DNA from: Marinobacter salinexigens
Lineage (GTDB): Bacteria; Pseudomonadota; Gammaproteobacteria; Pseudomonadales; Oleiphilaceae
NCBI RefSeq assembly: GCF_008370345.1
Contig: NZ_VTUU01000011.1
Coordinates: 1-64,000, forward strand
Direction of reading: 5' to 3'
Length of the DNA: 64,000 bases
Part shown: positions 7,670 through 15,339 of the stretch, in pieces
Layout of the letters: the number at the start of each line of letters is the position of its first letter
Numbering within the stretch: position 1 is the stretch's first letter
Notes under the pieces: generated by a model
The model's input: the letters and a program-made list of their open reading frames with translations, nothing else
The model's database searches: none
Told to the model about the DNA's origin: nothing
Made by a program: the position numbers and the translations under genes

Positions 7670-9298
7670 ATGACCTCGATTTTTGAACAGGGCCTTGCCC
7701 CTCTCGATGCCAACTATGCCGTTCAGTCCCCCATTGATTTCATCGAACGCACGGCCAGCGTTTATCCGGATTATCCTGCGGTAGTTCACGGTGCAATTCG
7801 CTACACCTGGGCGGAAACCTATGACCGTTGTCGTCGCCTGGCGTCAGCTCTGAAGGGGCGGGGAATTGGTCGTGGAGACACCGTTGCAGTCATGTTGCCC
7901 AATATTCCGGCCATGGTTGAATGTCACTTCGGCGTGCCGATGATTGGTGCGGTACTGAACACTCTGAATGTCCGCCTTGATGCGGATGCTATTGCGTTCA
8001 TGCTGGAGCATGGCGAAGCCAAGGTTGTGATCGCTGATCGCGAATTTGGCCAGGTGATCAAGGATGCCGTACGCCACCTTGAGCACAAGCCGCTGGTCAT
8101 TGATGTTGACGATCCCGAGTATGGCGAAGGTGTTCAGGTGAGCGATCTGGATTACGACGCGTTTCTGCAGGAAGGCGACCCCAAATTCCAGTGGAGCTTC
8201 CCCGAAAATGAGTGGGACGCGATCTCCCTGAACTACACGTCGGGCACCACGGGTAATCCTAAAGGTGTCGTTTATCACCATCGTGGTGCCTACATCAACT
8301 CGTTGGGCAATCAGACGGTATGGTCCATGGGCATGCACCCGGTCTATCTCTGGACGCTGCCGATGTTCCACTGCAACGGCTGGTGTTTCCCCTGGACCGT
8401 CACCGCGATGGCCGGCACCCATGTGTGCCTGCGTCGTGTGGACCCGGAAAAAATTCTTCACCTGATTCGGGAGCATCAGGTCACCCATATGTGCGGTGCT
8501 CCGATCGTTCTGAACGCATTGCTGAACGTGCCAGCGTCGTCCAAAGCCGGTATCGACCACGAGGTTAAATCCATGACGGCGGGTGCCGCGCCCCCGGCTC
8601 AAGTGATCGAAGCCATTGAAGACATGGGGATCAAAGTGACTCACGTGTACGGCCTGACTGAAGTTTATGGCCCTGTCACTGTGTGCGCCTGGAAGTCCGA
8701 ATGGGATGAGCTGCCACTGGATGAGCGGGCCCGCAAGAAAGCACGCCAGGGTGTTCGTTACCACACCCTGGCCGGAACCATGGTGGGTGATCCCAACACC
8801 ATGGAGCCAGTTCCCAAAGATGGCAAAACCATCGGTGAGATTTTCCTGCGCGGTAACACCGTGATGAAGGGGTATCTCAAGAACCCGACTGCAACGGAGG
8901 AAGCTTTCCGTGGCGGCTGGTTCCATACCGGTGACCTGGCGGTGTGGCATGAGGACGGTTACATGGAGATCAAAGACCGTCTGAAAGACATCATCATCTC
9001 CGGTGGAGAGAATATCTCCACAATCGAGGTCGAAGACACGCTTTACCGCCATCCGGCTGTTCTGGAAGCGGCGGTCGTTGCCCGCCCTGATGAAAAATGG
9101 GGGGAAACGCCTTGCGCCTTTGTCACCCTGAAACCGGAAGCCGGTGATATCTCCGAAGAAGACATCATCAACTTCTGTCGTGAACATCTTGCGCGCTTCA
9201 AAGTGCCGAAAACAGTCGTCTTCACGGACCTGCCCAAAACATCTACGGGCAAGATCCAGAAGTTCGTGCTGAGGGATCAGGCGAAAGACCTGAACTGA
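7670..9298 (+). CDS. Acyl-CoA synthetase (AMP-forming fatty-acid-CoA ligase)
   Basis: A 542-residue member of the ANL adenylating family. The ATP/AMP-binding loop YTSGTTGNPKG lies at residues 189-199; the A5 motif is YGLTEVYGP; the A7/A8 region is WFHTGDLAVWHEDGYMEIKDRLKDIIISGGENIS; the C-terminal catalytic lysine motif is PKTSTGKIQK. It activates a carboxylic acid to its acyl-CoA with ATP. Sequence character (HCNGWCFPW, PMFHCNG) fits the medium/short-chain acyl-CoA synthetase subgroup, but chain length cannot be fixed. The start ATG at 7670 follows AGAGGA. It is the first gene of an operon with a permease, opposite a two-component system that may control it. Confidence 0.93.
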   Translation: MTSIFEQGLAPLDANYAVQSPIDFIERTASVYPDYPAVVHGAIRYTWAETYDRCRRLASALKGRGIGRGDTVAVMLPNIPAMVECHFGVPMIGAVLNTLNVRLDADAIAFMLEHGEAKVVIADREFGQVIKDAVRHLEHKPLVIDVDDPEYGEGVQVSDLDYDAFLQEGDPKFQWSFPENEWDAISLNYTSGTTGNPKGVVYHHRGAYINSLGNQTVWSMGMHPVYLWTLPMFHCNGWCFPWTVTAMAGTHVCLRRVDPEKILHLIREHQVTHMCGAPIVLNALLNVPASSKAGIDHEVKSMTAGAAPPAQVIEAIEDMGIKVTHVYGLTEVYGPVTVCAWKSEWDELPLDERARKKARQGVRYHTLAGTMVGDPNTMEPVPKDGKTIGEIFLRGNTVMKGYLKNPTATEEAFRGGWFHTGDLAVWHEDGYMEIKDRLKDIIISGGENISTIEVEDTLYRHPAVLEAAVVARPDEKWGETPCAFVTLKPEAGDISEEDIINFCREHLARFKVPKTVVFTDLPKTSTGKIQKFVLRDQAKDLN

Positions 9299-9305
9299 TC
9301 CGGAA

Positions 9306-9330
9306 TGGCTGCGCCGCTCTGGCGCAGCCA
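9306..9330 (+). other. Intercistronic hairpin
   Basis: Perfect 10-bp inverted repeat TGGCTGCGCC / GGCGCAGCCA with a five-base loop (GCTCT), eight bases after the synthetase stop. There is no U-run, so it is more likely an mRNA-stabilising or partial-termination element than a full terminator between the synthetase and permease genes. Confidence 0.5.
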
Positions 9331-9394
9331 GCCTAGTACCACAAAAACAACACTGACTGGCACACGCCTTCTACGTGAGCCCGGAGACCCTTTT

Positions 9395-10771
9395 ATGCAA
9401 ATGTTCCACCGAAACAATGGCGAAGAGCAGCCATACTGGCCCGCAGGCCCTTTCAAAATCCGTCTTCCTTTCGTGCACTACCGTTGGGAATTTGCCGAGA
9501 TGGTTCAGGCGTTGATCATGTTTGTGGTCAGTCTGGCAATGATTCCGTTGCTGGAAAAATACCTCGGCGTTCCCTACGACGTGGCACTGGCCTACGTGGT
9601 TATCTGTGGTATCGGCTTTATGCTGCCGGCCCTGTTAGGGGTTCCCCTGGTCCCGGGCTGGATCACCCCCGGTATTCCTGTGGTACTCCTGTTCTTGGGT
9701 GATTATGAGCCGGGCCCTGAGGCCATTCAGGCACTGTTTGCCCTACAGTTTCTGGTATTCCTGATCTTCCTGATCCTGGGCGTTACCCGCCTTGGCAGCA
9801 AGCTGGTGGAACTGATCCCCCGGTCCATGAAAGGCGGCATCATCATCGGTGCTGGTATTGCTGCCCTAATGGGCGAGATTGAAGCTGGTGGACGTCTTGC
9901 CAATACCCCGATTTCACTGATTATCGGTGGCCTGGTCTGTCTTTACCTGATGTTCTCTGTGTCCTTCAAAGGGTTTGTAGAGAGCAACTCCATTGCCCGC
10001 AAGATTGCCAACTACGGCATGGTGCCAGGTATGGTTGTCGCCATTCTGGTGGGCTTTGCGACCGGTGAATACGCGGTGCCGAACGTTGAGTGGGGCATTA
10101 CCAAGCCGGCCTTTGGTGAACTGTGGAACTACCTGCCATTCTCCGTTGGTTTCCCGGATGCCAGCGTGTTCATGTATGCAATCCCGACGGCGGTCATAGC
10201 CTACGTTATCGCCTTCGGTGACATCGTGGTGGGTCAGTCTCTGATGAACCGTGTTGATCACCTGCGCAAGGACGAAGATATTGATAACAGCATCGACCGC
10301 GTCCATCTGGTGACTTCCATTCGTAACGGTATGCATGCGTTCTTTGCGCCATACCCCGGCCTGGCAGGACCAATCTGGACTGCGGTTACTGCGACGATGG
10401 CCGAGCGTTACAAATATGGCCGTAACGCGATGGACTCCATCTACAGCGGTGGCGGTACCTTCTGGATTACCGGATTTATCGCCCTGTTTATTCTGCCGCT
10501 GGTTAGCTTCTTCCAGCCTGTTTTGCCGATTGCCCTGTCTCTGACCCTGCTGCTGACTGGTTACATCTGTCTGATGGTGGGGCTGGAACAGTTGGAAAAC
10601 AACACTGAGCGCGGCATCGCAGGAACCATGGGAGTTGTACTGGCTGTTTACGGTGCGGGCTGGGGCCTGGCGACCGGAGCGGTGTTGTACCTGCTTATCG
10701 AACGTACTCGTTTACTTGGCTTTACCGCAGATCCTGAGGCGCCTGGCGCCGAAGTAGCGGAAGAGCGTTAA
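9395..10771 (+). CDS. NCS2/solute-carrier-23-like permease
   Basis: A 458-residue polytopic membrane protein with about 12 hydrophobic segments from residue 30 on. It resembles the xanthine/uracil permease (NAT/NCS2, SLC23) superfamily. Features include PGWITPGIPVV, the SMKGGIIIGAGIAALMG segment and the polar segment IPTAVIAYVIAFGDIVVGQSL. The classical NAT signature is not obvious, so the substrate is unknown. The ATG at 9395 with GGAGA upstream is preferred over an in-frame start at 9305 that would cover the hairpin. Pairing with an acyl-CoA synthetase suggests uptake of the organic acid that enzyme activates (inference). A terminator follows. Confidence 0.8.
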   Translation: MQMFHRNNGEEQPYWPAGPFKIRLPFVHYRWEFAEMVQALIMFVVSLAMIPLLEKYLGVPYDVALAYVVICGIGFMLPALLGVPLVPGWITPGIPVVLLFLGDYEPGPEAIQALFALQFLVFLIFLILGVTRLGSKLVELIPRSMKGGIIIGAGIAALMGEIEAGGRLANTPISLIIGGLVCLYLMFSVSFKGFVESNSIARKIANYGMVPGMVVAILVGFATGEYAVPNVEWGITKPAFGELWNYLPFSVGFPDASVFMYAIPTAVIAYVIAFGDIVVGQSLMNRVDHLRKDEDIDNSIDRVHLVTSIRNGMHAFFAPYPGLAGPIWTAVTATMAERYKYGRNAMDSIYSGGGTFWITGFIALFILPLVSFFQPVLPIALSLTLLLTGYICLMVGLEQLENNTERGIAGTMGVVLAVYGAGWGLATGAVLYLLIERTRLLGFTADPEAPGAEVAEER

Positions 10772-10823
10772 TTCGATGACCGCCGGACTGGTGCCGGCGG
10801 CCATCTTCCCCCTGTGTGTCCTT

Positions 10824-10847
10824 GGGAGGCTTCGGCCTCCTTTTTTA
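10824..10847 (+). terminator. Intrinsic terminator after the permease gene
   Basis: Stem GGAGGC/GCCTCC closed by the tetraloop TTCG, followed by TTTTTTATT. A classic Rho-independent terminator about 50 bases downstream of the permease stop codon. Confidence 0.9.
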
Positions 10848-10852
10848 TTGCC

Positions 10853-10883
10853 TGACATAATGTCATTTTGTGACAAGATGTCC
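10853..10883. promoter_or_regulatory. Tandem TGACA-N3-TGTCA operator-like dyads
   Basis: A perfect palindrome TGACATAATGTCA (10853-10865) is followed 18 bases later, start to start, by the near copy TGACAAGATGTCC (10871-10883). Two similar dyads on nearly the same helix face are typical of TetR- or FadR-like operators. They lie about 130 bases upstream of the PF10118 gene. No regulator gene is adjacent, so the binding protein would be encoded elsewhere. Confidence 0.45.
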
Positions 10884-11012
10884 GAAATGTGGCTCGAAGT
10901 GCTTCCTTCAGGTTTTTGAACGGGTTTACACTGGCGTTACTGGTGAAGATTTGACCGCTGTTTGCACCTGATAAACACAACAAAAATTTGCAACATACAG
11001 GAGGTAGCCGCC

Positions 11013-11846
11013 ATGGCCAGCAGCTCAACCCCGAACGGAGTGTCGGTTCAGCCCCGACACCTCAGGTTCGACGTCAGCGAGGAACTGAAAACGTTCTGGC
11101 ACGGGAACGACGCCTTCAGAACAGCATTTTTTAATGCGCTTTCTCTACAGTTTCCTGACGGCGAACAGCAATTCATAAACGCGGTGCGGCTCTATCGCGA
11201 CAGGATCGATGATCCCAAGCTGACAGCTGAAATTCGTGGTTTTATCGGCCAGGAGGCGCTTCACAGCCGCGAGCACAAGGGTTACAACGAGGCGTTGAAA
11301 GCCCGGGGCTATGATATTGACGCCATCGATCGGCGGTTTGCCCGACACATGAAATGGGTCAACCGACTACCGCCAAGCCGCCAATTGGCCGGCACTTGCG
11401 GGGCAGAGCACTACACTGCTGTGCTCGCTAATGCCATTCTCAGTCATCCTGAATGGATGGAAGGTGCAACACCGACCATGGCTCAACTCTGGCGCTGGCA
11501 TGCCATTGAGGAAACGGAGCACAAGTCGGTCGCCTTCGACGTCTATCGGGAATGTATCGGTGACGACAAACTGCGTCGGATTGTCTTCCTGTTTGTGACC
11601 TGGAACTTCTTTAAATACACCTTTCTGAATACCTGCAGTCTGCTCAGAACCGATGGCAAGCTCTGGAGCCTGCGTACCTGGATTGGTGGCCTGAATTTTC
11701 TTTGGGGCAAGCCGGGGGTGATCCGCAAATGCTTGCCAGAATTTCTGGCCTACCTCAGAAAGGATTTCCATCCGTGGCAGCAGGACAATCGACTGCTTTT
11801 GGAGAAAAGCCTGCGTGAACTGGAATCGGCCCCTTTAGCCCGGTAA
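11013..11846 (+). CDS. PF10118-family predicted metal-dependent hydrolase
   Basis: A 277-residue, mostly alpha-helical protein. It has spaced acidic/histidine motifs that could form a di-metal site: FIGQEALHSREHKGYNE (about 70-90), HYTAVLANAIL and WRWHAIEETEHKSVAFDVY (about 165-183). The E-x6-H and EExxH arrangement resembles ferritin-like di-iron proteins, although the family is labelled a predicted metal-dependent hydrolase; its reaction is not established. The start ATG at 11013 has a strong AGGAGGT seven bases upstream; a longer in-frame start at 10962 is less likely. It is preceded by tandem operator-like dyads. Confidence 0.85.
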   Translation: MASSSTPNGVSVQPRHLRFDVSEELKTFWHGNDAFRTAFFNALSLQFPDGEQQFINAVRLYRDRIDDPKLTAEIRGFIGQEALHSREHKGYNEALKARGYDIDAIDRRFARHMKWVNRLPPSRQLAGTCGAEHYTAVLANAILSHPEWMEGATPTMAQLWRWHAIEETEHKSVAFDVYRECIGDDKLRRIVFLFVTWNFFKYTFLNTCSLLRTDGKLWSLRTWIGGLNFLWGKPGVIRKCLPEFLAYLRKDFHPWQQDNRLLLEKSLRELESAPLAR

Positions 11847-11976
11847 CCGGAAAGGTTTGATTCGGGCAAGTTGCTGAAATCGTGACCGCGTTGTGTAACA
11901 CTGAGCGCCATTAAAGAACAACGACAATAAAGGGTTTCCCCATGAGGGAAAGACCCAATGCTGGAGGCGTCCCACG

Positions 11977-12783
11977 ATGCGAGTAGGTCTGATCGTAGAC
12001 TCTGCCTGTGACTTGCCCTATGAATTCAGTCGCAAGCACGATCTCTTCGTTCTGCCGGTCACGGCGGTCATTGATGGTCAAACATACATTGATAATCACG
12101 ACCCGGTGCGGACGCAGGAGTTTTACCAGAGTGGCCTGCTCCAGAAAGGGCATCACGCGGAAACACAGGCCTTCACTCCGGAACAGATCCATGAGTTATT
12201 CATGGAAAAAATTGTTACCGAGTTTGACGTTGCCTTCTGCGAAACCGTTACCCGAAGCCGCAGCCTGATCTTCCAGAATGCGTCGGAAGCCATGAACAGT
12301 GTTATGGCCAATTACGACAAGGCCCGGACAGCTGCAGGTCGGGAAGGTAAGTTCTCGATGCGGGTTATCGACACCAAGCAAATTTTTGCCGGTCAGGGGT
12401 TGGTGGCCGCTCATACCCTGAGACTCATCAAGCAAAAGCTCTCCAAAAACGCCCTTCGACACGAAGTGGAAACCTTCACCGATAAAATCTATACCTGTGT
12501 GATTCCCAGGGACCTTCATTACATCCGCGAGCGCGCCCGGCGTCGGGGCGACAAGAGTATTTCGGCTGTGGTTGCTTTTCTCGGCAAGGCGCTGAATATA
12601 ACTCCGGTGATTTTTGGCCAGGGGGCGGAAGGCGAACCAGTGGCCAAAACCCGCAACTTTGATGGGGCTGTCGAAAAGGTGATGAACTACGCCGCAGCCC
12701 GGGTAGACGCGGGTTTGCTGACACCGTATGTAAGCCTCTCCTGCGGCCTCACCTGGACAGAAATCGAAGACCTCCCGGGATGA
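11977..12783 (+). CDS. DegV-family lipid-binding protein, main part (frame-shifted gene)
   Basis: 268 residues of a DegV-family protein. The N-terminal IVDSACDLPYEF and the T-x-A-F-T-P-E-Q segment are family-like, and TRSRSLIFQNASEA resembles the DegV fatty-acid head-group site. DegV/FakB proteins bind fatty acids; FakB hands them to a FakA kinase, but no fakA is seen here. The frame stops at TGA 12781-12783 after Asp-Leu-Pro-Gly, about 45 residues short of the family C-terminus, which continues in the -1 frame (12780-12926). The last codons read C CCG GGA TGA, an X-XXY-YYZ slippery heptamer. The start at 11977 follows GGAGG. A hairpin (GGGTTTCCC/GGGAAAGACCC, 11932-11956) lies in the leader. 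Confidence 0.85.
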   Translation: MRVGLIVDSACDLPYEFSRKHDLFVLPVTAVIDGQTYIDNHDPVRTQEFYQSGLLQKGHHAETQAFTPEQIHELFMEKIVTEFDVAFCETVTRSRSLIFQNASEAMNSVMANYDKARTAAGREGKFSMRVIDTKQIFAGQGLVAAHTLRLIKQKLSKNALRHEVETFTDKIYTCVIPRDLHYIRERARRRGDKSISAVVAFLGKALNITPVIFGQGAEGEPVAKTRNFDGAVEKVMNYAAARVDAGLLTPYVSLSCGLTWTEIEDLPG

Positions 12784-12926
12784 ACCGCTTGAGGGATGCC
12801 TGTGAGCGTAACGGCGTAGAGCTGCTGCTGTCGCAAATGGGGATTACCAGCAGTATCTATATCGGGCCAGGAAGTCTTTGTCTGTCTCTTGCGGCGGAAC
12901 CTCATACATTCAACGAGTTCCAGTAA
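12780..12926 (+). CDS. DegV-family protein, C-terminal part in the -1 frame
   Basis: A 48-codon frame starting ATG at 12780, overlapping the TGA of the main part as ATGA. It encodes the missing DegV C-terminus (ACERNGVELLL, then IGPGSLCLSLAAEP). Joining the two frames by a -1 shift gives Asp-Leu-Pro-Gly-Met-Asn-Arg-Leu with no gap relative to typical DegV sequences. It could be made by ribosomal -1 frameshifting, by termination-reinitiation giving a split protein, or the frame break may be a mutation or sequencing error. It is listed separately because no single frame covers both parts. Confidence 0.65.
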   Translation: MNRLRDACERNGVELLLSQMGITSSIYIGPGSLCLSLAAEPHTFNEFQ

Positions 12927-13062
12927 TTTCGTCGCTTCCGGCGGCAGGGCTATTTGCTTCGCTGCACCGCTATAGCCGTATTTTGAGCAAAGGGTTCCCG
13001 CCTTTGATCATGGTAGCCTCGTACTCAGAGTGAAAACCACAGACCAAAGGAAATCAGACGCC

Positions 13063-14097
13063 ATGTCTCAGAGTGGTAAGGACCTTGCCAATGCCCTGTT
13101 CGAGCAGCATGTAAAACACGAGATGTCCGTGCTCAAGGGCGCAAAGCTACGGAAGTTCCTTGACAACGAAGTTTCGGAACTGCTCAGTCATGCTGACTCA
13201 ATAACCCTGGGCCGATTGACCTCCGCTGATCAGGTTATGGGCGTTATCCAGCGCATCGTCGTGGATATGGATCTGGATTCCGGTATCCCGGAGTTGGCCG
13301 CGGAAATGGCTACTGAGGTTTTGAATTCGCCAGTGCAGGCAAGTACGACCCTGGGTGAGATTATTACCCGGGAGCAGGCAACCGGATTTCTTGAGGAAAC
13401 CCTGAGTCTGCGCCAGCAGCGTGAACGTGTGATTGCCGAGATCATGGCGCACCCTGTGTACCAGGAGCTGGTTTCGAATGTGGTGTATACCGGCCTGGTT
13501 AATTACCTCTACGAGGATAACCTGATTACCAAAGCCGTACCGGGCGTCGGGTCCATGATGAAGTTTGGTAAGCGTATGGCCAACAAGGCGGTACCTGGCC
13601 TGGACGAGACCTTCGAACGACGCATCAAGGCGTGGCTGTCCGATAGCCTTCCCGGTTTGATTGCGCGCAGTGAACAGTTCCTGCATCGGGCGCTGACGGA
13701 AGATGAGCTTAGGGACACTGTGATGGCCGCCTGGGTTTCCCTTGAGGACCGCACCATTGCCGAGCTGCATGAAGGACTTGGCGATATAGAACTGCAGGAA
13801 TACGTAGTGCTTGGCTATGAGTTCTGGCTGCAATTCCGCAAGACTGTGTATTTTGAAGGGTGTGCCAGAGCGGTGGTGGAGCATCTGTTTGCCAAGTATG
13901 GTGATCGCCCGATTGTCGACCTGCTGAACGACGTGGGGGTTACCCGTGAGGTGATCATGGCAGAGATCGATGCCTACGTGCTTCCGGTTATAGACGTTCT
14001 GCGCGAAGAGGGCTATGTTGAGGCCGTTGTCCGCCGTCGGTTGTCTGGTTTTTACAAGTCGGCGGCAGCCCGTAAGATTCTTGAACCGGAGGAGTGA
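13063..14097 (+). CDS. Conserved-type hypothetical protein, helical (344 aa)
   Basis: A mostly alpha-helical, acidic cytoplasmic-looking protein without signal peptide or clear membrane segment. A short glycine-rich amphipathic stretch (about 160-185, AVPGVGSMMKFGKRMANKAVPG) may touch membranes. I recognise no domain or catalytic motif. The in-frame GTG at 13030 is possible, but the ATG at 13063 has AAGGAAA upstream. It is followed by a perfect hairpin (14107-14125), so it may be a single-gene unit. Function unknown. Confidence 0.75.
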   Translation: MSQSGKDLANALFEQHVKHEMSVLKGAKLRKFLDNEVSELLSHADSITLGRLTSADQVMGVIQRIVVDMDLDSGIPELAAEMATEVLNSPVQASTTLGEIITREQATGFLEETLSLRQQRERVIAEIMAHPVYQELVSNVVYTGLVNYLYEDNLITKAVPGVGSMMKFGKRMANKAVPGLDETFERRIKAWLSDSLPGLIARSEQFLHRALTEDELRDTVMAAWVSLEDRTIAELHEGLGDIELQEYVVLGYEFWLQFRKTVYFEGCARAVVEHLFAKYGDRPIVDLLNDVGVTREVIMAEIDAYVLPVIDVLREEGYVEAVVRRRLSGFYKSAAARKILEPEE

Positions 14098-14106
14098 TTG
14101 GCTGAG

Positions 14107-14125
14107 CCTCCGGTGATGCCGGAGG
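14107..14125 (+). terminator. Hairpin that also contains the next gene's Shine-Dalgarno sequence
   Basis: Perfect 7-bp stem CCTCCGG/CCGGAGG with loop TGATG, followed by a T-rich stretch (TTGTTTGTGTTTT). It lies just after the 13063 gene and resembles a terminator. The right arm ends in GGAGG, the only ribosome-binding site for the GTG at 14132, so in read-through RNA the site would be base-paired. Confidence 0.55.
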
Positions 14126-14131
14126 TTGTTT

Positions 14132-14764
14132 GTGTTTTCTGACCTGTTCTTGGCCTATCTGGCCGCTATCACTCTGCTCACCATAACGCCCGGGGTTGAT
14201 ACCCTGTTGGTGATGCGCAATACCGGCCGTGGCGGGTTGAGGGATGGGTGTATTACCAGTGCCGGGATATGTACCGGGTTGTTCATTCATGCCTCACTGT
14301 CTGCCCTGGGTATTTCAATTCTCCTGGTTGAAACCGCGTGGGCATTTTCGATCCTGAAATGGGCCGGCGCGATCTATCTGGTCTGGCTGGGTATTGGTTC
14401 CCTGCGTAGCGCCATGGCTCGCGATCGTCAGACTCCTGAGCAAGTGCCTGAGCCGACGCCTCAAGGGTTCTCTGCCATGACCGCCTTCCGGGAAGGTTTG
14501 TTGTCCAATGTTCTGAATCCCAAAACAGCCCTGTTCTATATGGCGTTGTTACCGCAGTTTATCGACCCCGCGGGCAGTGCCTTCCAGCAGTCGCTGGTGC
14601 TGGCCGGGATTCATTTTGTGTTGGCCATGATCTGGCAGTGCGGACTGGCCTGGACGGTCGTGCGGTTTCGCGGAGTCGGGTCACACCCGAAAATTCGTAA
14701 GGGACTCAATGTCCTGACTGGCGGTTTTTTTGTGGTTATCGGGGTAAAGCTGGCCTCGACCTAG
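14132..14764 (+). CDS. LysE/RhtB-family amino-acid exporter
   Basis: A protein of about 210 residues with five to six hydrophobic segments. The N-terminal LAAITLLTITPGVDTLLVMRNT matches the LysE/RhtB signature (TPGP-like, here TPGV), and the mid-protein motif GLLSNVLNPKTALFY is characteristic. Members export basic or neutral amino acids or homoserine lactones across the inner membrane; the substrate here cannot be told. The GTG at 14132, six bases after GGAGG, is preferred over TTG at 14126, which abuts the Shine-Dalgarno sequence. A bidirectional terminator separates it from convergent fdxA. Confidence 0.88.
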   Translation: MFSDLFLAYLAAITLLTITPGVDTLLVMRNTGRGGLRDGCITSAGICTGLFIHASLSALGISILLVETAWAFSILKWAGAIYLVWLGIGSLRSAMARDRQTPEQVPEPTPQGFSAMTAFREGLLSNVLNPKTALFYMALLPQFIDPAGSAFQQSLVLAGIHFVLAMIWQCGLAWTVVRFRGVGSHPKIRKGLNVLTGGFFVVIGVKLAST

Positions 14765-14790
14765 AGCCGGGGATGGGCAGGATCAAGAAT

Positions 14791-14827
14791 ACGAAAAAGG
14801 GGAAGCCATTGGCTTCCCCTTTTTCGT
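14791..14827. terminator. Bidirectional intrinsic terminator between lysE-like gene and fdxA
   Basis: Perfect 17-bp stem (arms 14791-14807 and 14811-14827, core GGGGAAGCC/GGCTTCCCC) with a three-base loop ATT. A-runs and T-runs sit at the stem bases, so it works as an intrinsic terminator on both strands. Confidence 0.92.
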
Positions 14828-14843
14828 AACGGCCGCAAGAGCC

Positions 14844-15167
14844 TTATTTTTCCAGATACTGGAGCTTGTCCGGCTTGCCGTCCCACTCTTCTGCATCTGG
14901 CAGAGGATCTTTCTTCTCGGTGATGTTCGGCCACTTGCCGGCCAGATCCGCATTAATCTCCACGAATTGCGTCTGATCTGCGGGCAGTTCGTCTTCGGAG
15001 AAAATGGCTTCAGCCGGGCACTCGGGCTCACACAGAGCACAGTCGATACACTCGTCCGGATCAATTACCAGAAAGTTCGGGCCTTCGTAGAAGCAGTCTA
15101 CCGGGCAGACTTCCACGCAGTCGGTGTATTTGCACTTGATGCAGTTATCAGTAACGATAAACGCCAT
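14844..15167 (-). CDS. fdxA: Ferredoxin FdxA (7Fe, 3Fe-4S/4Fe-4S)
   Basis: A 107-residue ferredoxin. The N-terminus carries the cysteine pattern C9-x2-C12-x4-C17-x3-C21-P with an extra Cys25, and a second cluster C40-x2-C43-x2-C46-x3-C50-P. The motifs [18 protein letters not shown] and [13 protein letters not shown] are typical of the Azotobacter/Pseudomonas seven-iron FdxA. It is a small cytoplasmic electron carrier. It lies downstream of mutS on the same strand, a linkage known in pseudomonads, with 172 bases between them and no clear terminator, so both co-transcription and an own promoter are possible. Confidence 0.96.
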   Translation of the reverse strand: MAFIVTDNCIKCKYTDCVEVCPVDCFYEGPNFLVIDPDECIDCALCEPECPAEAIFSEDELPADQTQFVEINADLAGKWPNITEKKDPLPDAEEWDGKPDKLQYLEK

Positions 15168-15339
15168 AGTCAGATCCCTGGTCCAATGGTCAATCTCATC
15201 GGGAGCTCTAAACAGGCTCCATGGTTATGTTTTAATGCGCGATATTGTAGGGAGCGCCCCGCGAGCCCGCAAGCATTGGGCCGCTATATCGTTATTACAT
15301 AGGTCAAATTTGCGGTAATTTCCTGCTTCTGACCTCTGA

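Noticed and set aside
14765..15339. RsmZ-like small RNA near fdxA
   Set aside because: In pseudomonads rsmZ lies by fdxA, so I looked for repeated GGA loops and a terminator. Only the bidirectional terminator between the convergent genes is present; no GGA-hairpin series was found.
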